From the NCBI GenBank assembly GCA_022767345.1, contig JALEOD010000019.1, positions 1 through 64,000 of the forward strand: a stretch of 64,000 nucleotides of DNA. The letters run 5' to 3'. Below are positions 24,097-31,799 of this stretch, one piece after another. Every line of letters begins with the position of its first letter. Position 1 is the stretch's first letter. Made by a program: the position numbers and the translations under genes. Source of the stretch: Emergencia sp. (GTDB lineage Bacteria > Bacillota > Clostridia > Peptostreptococcales > Anaerovoracaceae). The notes below the pieces were generated by a model, which did no database searches, had not been told where the DNA came from, and saw only the letters and a program-made list of their open reading frames with translations.

Positions 24097-25332
24097 TTAT
24101 AATATGTCCTTCCTGTTTATGTCATATTTATTAAAGTCTTGATAATCCACCGTGTCCGCTGGCAGTCTCTTGCGTATCAGCCGTTTTCTCAGGTACTGAT
24201 TCAAGTAGTAGAATGCTACTGCGCATACCGGAACGCCCAGCACCATGCCGACAAAGCCAAAGAGTCCGCCGCCCATCAGAATGGCAAAAAGTACCCAGAA
24301 GCTTGCAAGACCGGTAGTTCCTCCCAAAATCTTCGGTCCCAGAATATTCCCGTCAAACTGCTGCAGCGCCAGAATCAAAAGCAGGAAATACAGAGCCTGC
24401 ATCGGGCTGGAAAAGCAGATAATCACAGCTGATGGAACCGCTCCGATAAACGGTCCAAAGAACGGGATAATATTGGTAACACCTACAATAGTACTTACCA
24501 GCACCGCATAAGGCAGGCCGAAAACGGTCATCAAAATGAAACACAGAATGCCGATAATAAGGGAGTCAATCAACTTTCCGTTGATGAAGCCGCCAAAAGT
24601 TTTGTTGCAGAAGTTTGCGAATTCCTGCAGTTCCTCCCCCTGTTTTCTGCTCATCGTCGCCGCAATCAGCTTCTTGGTCTGCGCCTTAAACAGTTCCTTA
24701 CTGTTTAAGAAATATACGCAGATAATCACGCCGATAAACATATTCATCAGGGTGCGCACCGTCACGATAACTCCTTGGGAAATCTGCGTCATGTAATCAC
24801 CGATTTTAGGCAGAAACTCATTTTCAGTCCAAAGCATAAAGGAATCTCTTGCTCTGCTCAAAATCGTCTCAGCCGCTCCCGCGAGCTCCGGAAAGCGCTC
24901 TGCTGTAAATGTATTTTCAATCCAAAGAATCAGGTCGTTAAACTTATCCGGCGCCTCCTGCACCAGACCTACAATACTGCGAATGGTCTCCGGCAGTACC
25001 ATGGCAAAGAGTCCTCCGACCACACCGAAGAACACAAAGAGTGAAACCAGCGTACCTACAACTCTGGCAAGGCGAAATGCCGTGCGCTTCTGTCTGAACC
25101 TGGTCTTCGCAAAAGAATACATCCTGCGCACCACCGCATTATAAATCGGGCAAAGCAAATATGCCACTACCAGACCGAAAATAAACGGAAATAATATGGA
25201 AGTAATTTCCGACCACGCGTCCCTGATACTATCTAAATGTATGATGCCTTCATACAGCACAGTCAGCGCTGCACCGGAAGCAAAAATAGTAAGCCCCAGT
25301 TTCGCGTAGTGACTCTGAAAACGTTCCTTCAA
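24097..25332 (-). CDS. AI-2E family transporter
   Basis: A protein of 411 residues with about eight hydrophobic segments: two near the N-terminus, a long soluble helical insert (about 85-170), and a C-terminal membrane bundle with PYAVLVSTIVGVTNIIPFFGPFIGAVPSA and GGLFGFVGMVLGVP, hallmarks of the AI-2E exporter (UPF0118) family. Members include the quorum-signal exporter TqsA and sodium-proton antiporters, so the substrate is open. The start is probably TTG 25332, with AGGGGTG upstream. First gene of the murB-rapZ operon. Confidence 0.88.
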   Translation of the reverse strand: MKERFQSHYAKLGLTIFASGAALTVLYEGIIHLDSIRDAWSEITSILFPFIFGLVVAYLLCPIYNAVVRRMYSFAKTRFRQKRTAFRLARVVGTLVSLFVFFGVVGGLFAMVLPETIRSIVGLVQEAPDKFNDLILWIENTFTAERFPELAGAAETILSRARDSFMLWTENEFLPKIGDYMTQISQGVIVTVRTLMNMFIGVIICVYFLNSKELFKAQTKKLIAATMSRKQGEELQEFANFCNKTFGGFINGKLIDSLIIGILCFILMTVFGLPYAVLVSTIVGVTNIIPFFGPFIGAVPSAVIICFSSPMQALYFLLLILALQQFDGNILGPKILGGTTGLASFWVLFAILMGGGLFGFVGMVLGVPVCAVAFYYLNQYLRKRLIRKRLPADTVDYQDFNKYDINRKDIL

Positions 25333-25490
25333 TGCTCTGCACCCCTATTTTCAAATTCTCGCTCAGGCAAATCGCCATCTCTTCACAGCGTCTGCCTATA
25401 TACTTCTATACTACCACAAAACTCACATCTTTACCATAATATCTCCAACAGAATATTCATAAATAGTTTTAAATTTTTATAAATTCCCCC

Positions 25491-25518
25491 TTGACAATTT
25501 TGTCATTGGATGTATAAT
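25491..25518 (+). promoter_or_regulatory. Near-consensus sigma-70 promoter
   Basis: TTGACA (25491-25496), 16-bp spacer, TATAAT (25513-25518), about 40 bp before the small gene at 25558. Both hexamers are perfect, so this gene is probably strongly expressed. Confidence 0.85.
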
Positions 25519-25557
25519 TATTTTATCAACCAAATAAACATACGGAGGATGCAAGTC

Positions 25558-25797
25558 ATGCAAAAGCAAATTCATGCAGAATGTCCTACTTATCTTGAAC
25601 TGGAACTGATTGACAGTGAAATTTCTACAATCAACGGTAAAGAACTGAACAAAGAAGGCGTCAAGCACGTTATCAACTATCTGGGACAAGAAGTAGATGT
25701 AAAGGCAGAAGACGTATTCAAAAAAGTCCAAATGCTAAACACTGTAAATGGTGTTGTTACTCTCAAACTTCATGACGGCATGATTACTGCTGTTTAA
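25558..25797 (+). CDS. Small hypothetical protein, 79 aa
   Basis: The family is not recognised. The 79 residues have a beta-alpha-beta look: ECPTYLELELIDSEISTING, a helix (GKELNKEGVKHVINYLG), and a C-terminal pair of strands (NTVNGVVTLKLHDGMITAV). No signal peptide or membrane segment. I chose ATG 25558, nine bases after GGAGG; an in-frame ATG at 25549 abuts the ribosome site. Perfect promoter hexamers and a strong terminator make it a single, well-expressed unit. Confidence 0.7.
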   Translation: MQKQIHAECPTYLELELIDSEISTINGKELNKEGVKHVINYLGQEVDVKAEDVFKKVQMLNTVNGVVTLKLHDGMITAV

Positions 25798-25820
25798 CAA
25801 CTTCATTTTATTCTACACTA

Positions 25821-25875
25821 AAAAGAACTGTTTTCCAGCCGGGAATCCGGCACCCCCCAGGAAAACAGTTCTTTT
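25821..25875. terminator. Bidirectional terminator
   Basis: AAAAGAACTGTTTTCC (25821-25836) pairs with GGAAAACAGTTCTTTT (25860-25875), a perfect 16-bp stem with a loop of about 23 nt. It serves the small gene on the plus strand and the Fic-like gene on the minus strand. Confidence 0.85.
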
Positions 25876-25888
25876 AATTATATCCTCA

Positions 25889-26533
25889 TTAAAGCGAAGC
25901 TTCCTTGCTCTCTGCCATCAGCTTATTTAATTTGAGATTTTCCAGAATTTCCCTTTCTTTGCCAAATCGCATATATTTTGCCAAAGCCCCGTTATACTCG
26001 GGTTCGCTCAAAGTCAGCGGATACAGATCCAGTCCGCAGTAAAGCAGTTCATACTCCATGGCAGCCCTTGCAATCAGCTCGTTAAAACGGTCGAAAGGAT
26101 AGATACGAATCAGCTCGTTGTGAACATGGACCGCAGCTTCCAGCCCGTTTACCACAGGGTGGGCGTGAAGACCGCGAAACAGCCTTGCAAGTTCCTCCTC
26201 AATTTCCTGCGGCAGCACCGGATTATAGCTGAGGTGGGGCAAAATCGGCGTCCGTTTGCGAAACACGCCCTCCTCGCCGCCGGAAAACACTTTGTAAAAT
26301 CGCTGCAGCGTGCCTTCGCAAAGTTCTTCTTCAAGACCCAAAATCCGCTCTATCTCTGTCAGTGCTTCCAGCAGATTGGTCACCAGCAGATGCTCCTCCA
26401 AGGAAGCCTCCAGCACATATTCTCCTCCCGCAATTCTTGCCGCCTGCTCCATATCCATGGCGCTTCCGGAAAGGCGCAGATTCATCAAAACCCATTGTAT
26501 TCTTTTTTCATCTCTGTTCATATCTCGTTTCAT
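25889..26533 (-). CDS. Fic-fold protein with degenerate catalytic motif
   Basis: A protein of 214 residues. The segment HNELIRIYPFDRFNELIARAAMEYELLYCGL...PEYNGALAKYM lines up with the Fic core, whose motif is HPFxDGNGRxxR followed by a helix and a conserved ExYxxAL. Here the catalytic His is Tyr (YPF) and DGNGR is replaced by DRFNELIAR, so AMP transfer by the usual mechanism is not expected. The N-terminal LSGSAMDMEQA resembles the SxxEGN region of Fic proteins. I infer a catalytically dead or repurposed Fic relative. The ATG lacks a clear ribosome site. Divergent from the phosphodiesterase gene with only 61 bp between starts. Confidence 0.6.
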   Translation of the reverse strand: MKRDMNRDEKRIQWVLMNLRLSGSAMDMEQAARIAGGEYVLEASLEEHLLVTNLLEALTEIERILGLEEELCEGTLQRFYKVFSGGEEGVFRKRTPILPHLSYNPVLPQEIEEELARLFRGLHAHPVVNGLEAAVHVHNELIRIYPFDRFNELIARAAMEYELLYCGLDLYPLTLSEPEYNGALAKYMRFGKEREILENLKLNKLMAESKEASL

Positions 26534-26594
26534 ATTATTATTTTAACACAAAAGTGCGCAGGTGTGTTATACTATCTTTACGGAGGAACAATTT

Positions 26595-27194
26595 ATGAAG
26601 ATTTTTTTAACCAGCGACACCCATGGCTCTATTACAAAAGCCCTGAATGTCCTTGAACACCTTTCCGATATCGACCTGATTATCCACTGCGGCGACTATG
26701 CAAGCGACGGCCAGTGGCTCAGCGACATCACCGGCATTCCCGCAGTCAGCGTTCACGGAAACAGCGACCAGCGCGATCTTTCCGATTTCACCACGGTTGA
26801 CACCCCGTACGGCAAAATCCTGGTGATTCACGGTCATATGCAGCTGGTGGAATTCCGTCTTGATAACCTGCTTTATTTTGCAATGGAAAAAGACTGCGTC
26901 GCAGCCTGCTACGGTCATACCCACATTGCGGCTTACGAGGAAATTGACGGCATCCACCTGATTAATCCGGGCAGTCTGTCTGATCCAAGAGACGGCACCA
27001 GCGGCACTTTTGCCCTCATCACCTGCAGCGAAGACGACTTTTACGCAGATATCGTCCGCTACGACACCTTCATGGCCTCCCATAAAAAGGCGGGCCCTCC
27101 CGCCGATTCCAGCTCCGGCACACAGAAGAAAAATGCGCCGAAAGCCAAGGGCGGCTTCCTGCGCAAATTACTCAACTATAGCGACCGGTTTTAA
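26595..27194 (+). CDS. YfcE/MJ0936-type metallophosphodiesterase
   Basis: A protein of 199 residues of the calcineurin-like family: SDTHGS, IHCGDYASDG, VHGNSD, VIHGHMQ and YGHTHIAAYEEIDGIHLINPGS, which together hold the two metal ions. Related enzymes hydrolyse phosphodiesters in vitro; the physiological substrate is unknown. The protein carries an extra C-terminal tail of about 35 residues rich in Lys, Ala and Pro (KKNAPKAKGGFLRKLL), which may bind nucleic acid or membrane. I chose ATG 26595 after GGAGGAA. Confidence 0.88.
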   Translation: MKIFLTSDTHGSITKALNVLEHLSDIDLIIHCGDYASDGQWLSDITGIPAVSVHGNSDQRDLSDFTTVDTPYGKILVIHGHMQLVEFRLDNLLYFAMEKDCVAACYGHTHIAAYEEIDGIHLINPGSLSDPRDGTSGTFALITCSEDDFYADIVRYDTFMASHKKAGPPADSSSGTQKKNAPKAKGGFLRKLLNYSDRF

Positions 27195-27229
27195 CTACGG
27201 CGCATAAACGCAGACTTAAACCCTGCCGT

Positions 27230-28534
27230 TTATTTTCCCATCGCATAATAGCCTTGCATTTCTTCTTCCGGCACCATACTGCCGCCGGTAGCCCAAAGGA
27301 TATGTGTGGCGTTTTTTAGTTTATCCTTTAGATTATTTTTAATGAGATAACCTTCTGCGGAAAGCACATGCCCCGGTCCTGTAAAAGAAGCGCAGGCTGA
27401 CGGCTCAATCCACAAATCCTCAGAATCTGCCAGCTTTGCCAGATACGGATATAACTTCTCATCTTCGATGGTATAACAGCCATCCAGAAGGGTTTCCATA
27501 ATGCTGCCCACAAGTCTGGAGGGTCTTCCCACAGCCAGTCCGTCTGCAGCAGTTTTTCCGTCAAGGCCCACATCGCCGACAGAAATCTCATCGTGAAGTC
27601 CTGTCAGCATGCCCAGAGTCATACATGGCGCATGGGTCGGCTCAGCAAAGAAGATGTGAATATTCTCGCCAAACAGCATTTTCAGCCCAAATGCCACACC
27701 GCCCGGCGCGCCGCCTACCCCACACGGGATATACACGAAAACAGGATTCTCCTCATCACAGGTAATCATCTGCCGTTTGAACTGATCCGCAAGCCTCTTT
27801 GCGGCTACTGAATACCCTAAAAACAGATCCGAAGACCCCTCGTCATCTACAAAGTGACACATAGGGTCCTTGCCTGCCTCCTTACGGCCCTCTGCCACCG
27901 CTTTCTGGTAATCGTCCTGATATTCAATGACTGTGACGCCCTTCTGACGCAGCAGATTCTTTTTCCAGGCTCTCGCGTCGGCGGACATATGCACCGTCAC
28001 TTTGAACCCCAGCTTTGCACTGATAATCCCGATAGAAAGCCCCAGGTTCCCGGTGGAGCCTACGGCTACGCTGTATTCCCCAAAGACCTTCTTAAAACGA
28101 TCTTCAGCAAGGACTGCGTAGTCATCTCCCTCAGAAAGCATGCCCCGCTCTAAAGCGATGGTTTCCGCAAGCTTGAGGACCTCATAAATGCCGCCCCGTG
28201 CCTTAATAGAGCCGGAAACAGCCAGATGACTGTCACATTTTAAAAACATTCTTCCGGGAATTTCACGATTCAACTCCTGTTCAAAGACCTTCTTCATCCT
28301 GGTAATTTCCGTAAGGGGTGATTCGATGATGCCATCTGTCTTTTCCGTTTCAGGAAAAGCAGCCCTGATATAAGGCGCAAACCGTGCGAGCCGTGCCTCT
28401 GCGTCTTCAATATCCGCCATGGAAAATGGCAATTCTTTCTCACCGCCGACCTTTGCATTCAGCCAAAAAATCTCATCACAACTTATCATATTCTGTATTA
28501 TGGGATGTTCCACAATTAATTTATCAATATCCAT
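27230..28534 (-). CDS. dsdA: D-serine ammonia-lyase
   Basis: A protein of 434 residues of the PLP fold-type II family. The lysine in SGSIKARGGIYEVL forms the Schiff base; GSTGNLGLSIG and PCGVGGAPGGVAFGLKMLFG bind the phosphate. It converts D-serine to pyruvate and ammonia, detoxifying or using D-amino acids; the pyruvate could go to the PFOR encoded at the right of the window. It matches the length of DsdA (about 440). It is a single gene with AAGGAG before the ATG and a TATAAT on the minus strand about 35 bp upstream; no dsdC-type regulator is adjacent. Confidence 0.93.
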   Translation of the reverse strand: MDIDKLIVEHPIIQNMISCDEIFWLNAKVGGEKELPFSMADIEDAEARLARFAPYIRAAFPETEKTDGIIESPLTEITRMKKVFEQELNREIPGRMFLKCDSHLAVSGSIKARGGIYEVLKLAETIALERGMLSEGDDYAVLAEDRFKKVFGEYSVAVGSTGNLGLSIGIISAKLGFKVTVHMSADARAWKKNLLRQKGVTVIEYQDDYQKAVAEGRKEAGKDPMCHFVDDEGSSDLFLGYSVAAKRLADQFKRQMITCDEENPVFVYIPCGVGGAPGGVAFGLKMLFGENIHIFFAEPTHAPCMTLGMLTGLHDEISVGDVGLDGKTAADGLAVGRPSRLVGSIMETLLDGCYTIEDEKLYPYLAKLADSEDLWIEPSACASFTGPGHVLSAEGYLIKNNLKDKLKNATHILWATGGSMVPEEEMQGYYAMGK

Positions 28535-28869
28535 TGTCCGCTCCTTTCTATATATACAAAGAGTCGCTACTATTATACACTATTTTCCTGCGAAAAAAAA
28601 GTTTCAATTTCGGTACGATTTTCTCTCATTTGACCCATAATCGGCTCAATTTCATCAAGTTTTTCCGTAAATTTTTCAAAACTCAATCCGCGTCAACATT
28701 TCTTTGACTCATTCATTCACAAAAACACTGAAAAATACACATTTCTTTGACGCCGAAAACTTGATGGTTTTTTTCGAAAAATTCCACTCTTTTTGGCACG
28801 GTTTATGCTATAATTAACAGTAATCAATATAATTTTTCTTTCCCTATATAAAATCATGGAGGTAAAAAA
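28535..28869. promoter_or_regulatory. Intergenic region with sigma-54-like promoter and 13-bp direct repeats
   Basis: Upstream of the plus-strand gene at 28870, TGGCAC (28794-28799) and ATGCT (28805-28809) put GG and GC exactly 12 bp apart, the -24/-12 spacing of sigma-54 promoters. ACATTTCTTTGAC occurs twice, at 28696-28708 and 28739-28751 (43 bp apart, about four helix turns), 45-100 bp upstream, as expected for activator sites. A TATAAT with extended TG overlaps (28809-28814), so a sigma-70 promoter is the alternative. The minus-strand dsdA promoter also lies in this region. Confidence 0.6.
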
Positions 28870-29376
28870 ATGAGCAATACAGTTATGCTGAAAAGAGCTT
28901 TTAATCAGGCTGTTGCCACTGGCGCAGTTCGCTTTACCGATGCAGACACCGACTTATTGGTTATCAAAACCTATATTCTGGATTATGCAAAGAAAAACAA
29001 TGTCGATGTTTCCGCCGCAGAAGTTGAAACTTTCATCAAGGAGCAGCAGAAAAAGTTAAAAAGTCTCTCCACTAAAATTACCGGCGATGGTGTGCATGTA
29101 GATATAGAGCAGATTTCCGAAAATTACAAGCCGCTGGAAATTTCCAAGGATGAGATGTTAAAAGAAGCATTTGCCCGCGCCGCTGCAAATCCTGCTATCT
29201 CCTTTTATGACAAACAGCTGGATTTCACCATTATCAAAAATGGCATGGAAACATTTGCCAAAGAATGCAGTGTCGAAGTCACCGAGCAGGAAATCGTAGA
29301 CTATATTAAGAAAGCATTCCACGAAATGAACGAAGCCGCAAAAGATTTTTCCTATGAATTCAACGCAATGAAATAA
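28870..29376 (+). CDS. Hypothetical protein with two tandem ~58-residue repeats
   Basis: A protein of 168 residues of unrecognised family. Residues about 6-63 (MLKRAFNQAVATGAVRF...) and about 97-155 (MLKEAFARAAANPAISF...) are copies of one unit: both have MLKxAF, a short F-D segment, an I-K pair, an [YF]AK helix end, V-V, and an IK-containing final helix. Each unit looks like a helical hairpin domain; no membrane segment or signal is present. Strong ribosome site (GGAGG) and its own terminator. The sigma-54-like promoter suggests control by an enhancer-binding protein, perhaps the one encoded next to it. Confidence 0.72.
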   Translation: MSNTVMLKRAFNQAVATGAVRFTDADTDLLVIKTYILDYAKKNNVDVSAAEVETFIKEQQKKLKSLSTKITGDGVHVDIEQISENYKPLEISKDEMLKEAFARAAANPAISFYDKQLDFTIIKNGMETFAKECSVEVTEQEIVDYIKKAFHEMNEAAKDFSYEFNAMK

Positions 29377-29390
29377 CCGTTTCCACACCA

Positions 29391-29427
29391 AAAAAGCTGC
29401 GTTTTCCTTTTCGAATCCGCAGCTTTT
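29391..29427. terminator. Bidirectional terminator
   Basis: AAAAAGCTGCG (29391-29401) pairs with CGCAGCTTTT (29418-29427). T runs on both strands serve the duplicated-protein gene (plus) and the convergent activator gene (minus). Confidence 0.8.
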
Positions 29428-29434
29428 CTTTTAT

Positions 29435-31516
29435 TTATAATCCGTATTTCAATTTCTTTCGCGCAAGGGTGGTCTGGGGCAGTCCCAGAAGTTCTGCGGC
29501 CCGCCTGGTGGTCCCCTCTTTTTTCAGGGCATACTCGATAATCTGCTTTTCCTGCTGTTCCATCAGCTGATGAAAATTCAGACTGTCGCTGCGCTCAAAG
29601 CTCTTTCTAATGTTAATCATCATATCCCCATAGGCGTTTTCGTTGAGAATCTCGTCCACGTCCTCCGCCGCAATCACCACATTCCTGCTGCTGATAATTA
29701 AACGGTGCATGACGTTTTCAAGCTCCCTCACATTGCCCGGCCAGTGATACTTATAAAGCTGCCCCAAAGCCTCCGGCGACAATTCTTTATGAATCTTGTA
29801 TTTCTTCGTCCAGTTTGCCGCAAACGCCTCGGCCAGACACAGCACATCTTCTTTTCTCTCACGAAGCGGAGGCACATCAATTTTACAGATGTTCAACCGG
29901 TAATACAAATCTTCCCTAAATGCCCCCTTCTCTACCAAATCCTTTAAAGGCACATTATTTGCAACAATAACCCGTACGTTGACGCAAATCTGTCTGGTGC
30001 CGCCTACCCGAAAGAACTGATTCTCCTGCAGCACCCGCAGCAGCTTGGACTGCATATTCATGGACAGGGTGCCGATTTCATCAAGGAACAAAATACCTCC
30101 GTCTGCAAGTTCAAAATATCCGGCCTTACCTGATGAGGCAGCACCGGTAAAGGCGCCGCTTTCGTAGCCGAAAAACTCCGATTCCGCCAGACTTTCCGCG
30201 ATAGTGGCGCAGTTAATTTTTATACAGGGGTTCAGACAGCGGTCGCTATTTTGATGAATCAGTGAAAGCACTTTTTCCTTTCCGACACCGGTTTCTCCCT
30301 GAATAATTACGTTGCAGTCGTACTTTGCCACATTCATGACTTCCTCAATCATACTTTTCGTCACTTTGCTCTGATAGACAAAATCGTCCTCTTTGCCCGC
30401 CGCAATCCGCATGATGTTTTCCGACTGGCTCCTTGTCAGCACCTTCTTTCGATTCTTTTTTTCATAAAGTCCATTGAGGTCGTCAAGCTGTTTCTTGATT
30501 TTTCCTACAATGCCCATGGTAAACTGTGGATAATCCTTCAGATACTGGTCAAAGGCATACATCGTAGTTATTTTTCCCAGCGATTCCGCCGCCAGCTGCG
30601 CCGCACCGTAATGATTTTCTACCGAAGTAAAATATACATCGCCAAAAGGCTTTATCATTAGGACTGCCAAGGTTTCTGCGCCAAAAATATCCTCGGCTAC
30701 AATGACCTGATCCACCTGACCCAAATTCGGTTCTATCTGCCGTAATCTCTCAAAAGAATCCACCGGCTGCGCTAAATCCGTAAAAAACACTTCCTCAACA
30801 AGGGGCTTCATAATCTCCTGAATTTCTCTCTGGGAAAGTCCCTCTCTGCTGTCCTCATCCATGATAACCCTTACATGAGAACCGCTCACCCCTGCCTCTC
30901 GTAGAGCAGCAGCATAAAGCAGCGTTCCATAAACCGTTCTTCCGATAATTACCTGATTCTTGTTCTCGTGCTCCAACGCAATATTGTATGCTCCAAAGAG
31001 GCTGCCGGCCTCATCAATAGCCGCCAAAGTATAATCAGGGCTAAGATCCTCGTTCATCTTATAGATAGGCGAGGTTTCAAAGAGAATCGCATAGCCGCTG
31101 CAGACAATCTGTCCGTAGTTAAAATCAATCTCCTGAATTTCTTCTATATATACAGGAATACTGCTTAAAGAAGCGATACAGCAAATCCGGTCTCCCGTCA
31201 CTGCGCCTACCTCCGAAGTTAAATCTTCTGCAATCTCCTCTACCGTTCCAATGAGCACACCGCCGGAACCGATAAAAGGATTGTGCAGTTTACCCCGTTT
31301 CTCCACTAAATCCAGAATTTTACTGCGGATTTTGTTTTCATCATATCCGCTGCTGGTGCAAATCTGCTGAAAATTCCCCCATTCCAAGTGAATTCTCTCA
31401 AGCGATACTCTCGCTTCCTTACTGGAAAGGGCGCGACTATTGTCAATTTTCCATGCTGTCGCCGGCACAACACCTTTGGGTTCTAATACCCGATTCAAAC
31501 CATAATTCCTGTCCAT
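29435..31516 (-). CDS. Sigma-54 enhancer-binding activator with Kdd-like sensor domain
   Basis: A protein of 693 residues. Residues 1 to about 345 resemble L-erythro-3,5-diaminohexanoate dehydrogenase (Kdd): NRVLEPKGVVPATAWKIDN, KIRSKILDLVEKRGKLHNPFIGSGGVLIGTVEEI. The usual glycine-rich NAD loop is altered (IIGRTVYGTLL), so it is more likely a sensor than an enzyme. A linker is followed by the AAA+ domain (about 385-620) with Walker A GETGVGKE (about 407) and the sigma-54-contacting GAFTGA (about 452), then a Fis-type helix-turn-helix (about 657-693). Kdd precedes Kce in lysine fermentation, so the likely ligand is a lysine-pathway diamino acid. It is divergent from the NhaC gene, which has a sigma-54 promoter. 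Confidence 0.85.
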   Translation of the reverse strand: MDRNYGLNRVLEPKGVVPATAWKIDNSRALSSKEARVSLERIHLEWGNFQQICTSSGYDENKIRSKILDLVEKRGKLHNPFIGSGGVLIGTVEEIAEDLTSEVGAVTGDRICCIASLSSIPVYIEEIQEIDFNYGQIVCSGYAILFETSPIYKMNEDLSPDYTLAAIDEAGSLFGAYNIALEHENKNQVIIGRTVYGTLLYAAALREAGVSGSHVRVIMDEDSREGLSQREIQEIMKPLVEEVFFTDLAQPVDSFERLRQIEPNLGQVDQVIVAEDIFGAETLAVLMIKPFGDVYFTSVENHYGAAQLAAESLGKITTMYAFDQYLKDYPQFTMGIVGKIKKQLDDLNGLYEKKNRKKVLTRSQSENIMRIAAGKEDDFVYQSKVTKSMIEEVMNVAKYDCNVIIQGETGVGKEKVLSLIHQNSDRCLNPCIKINCATIAESLAESEFFGYESGAFTGAASSGKAGYFELADGGILFLDEIGTLSMNMQSKLLRVLQENQFFRVGGTRQICVNVRVIVANNVPLKDLVEKGAFREDLYYRLNICKIDVPPLRERKEDVLCLAEAFAANWTKKYKIHKELSPEALGQLYKYHWPGNVRELENVMHRLIISSRNVVIAAEDVDEILNENAYGDMMINIRKSFERSDSLNFHQLMEQQEKQIIEYALKKEGTTRRAAELLGLPQTTLARKKLKYGL

Positions 31517-31614
31517 TCCTAACTCCTATTCCTTAACAATGCAAGGCTATCCTTTTTTAATCCTATGATAGAATCAGAAAAAAGTCAACCCTTTGAGTCA
31601 TTTTTGGTGTGTAG

Positions 31615-31756
31615 TTTTTGAAAATTTCTCAAAAACGGTTCGCATGTGTAATCAAACCATAATTTTTCTATGTGCTTAAATCCCCTTTTATCCCTTGCAA
31701 ATACTGTCTTATTGTGTAGTTTTCAGACACTTCTCCGTTCTTGGCACAGATATTGC
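31615..31756 (+). promoter_or_regulatory. Sigma-54 promoter and candidate activator site of the NhaC gene
   Basis: TTGGCACAGATATTGCTTTT at 31741 onward has TGGCAC (31742-31747) and TTGC (31753-31756), with GG and GC 12 bp apart: a near-perfect -24/-12 promoter. About 110-125 bp upstream, TTTTTGA (31615-31621) and TCAAAAA (31629-31635) form an inverted repeat with a 7-bp centre, a fitting upstream activator site. The word TGTGTAGTTTT occurs at about 31609 and again about 31715. The adjacent divergent gene encodes a sigma-54 activator. Confidence 0.82.
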
Positions 31757-31799
31757 TTTTTTATAATTGGAATTTATTAATTAAGTAAAGGAGAATAAA

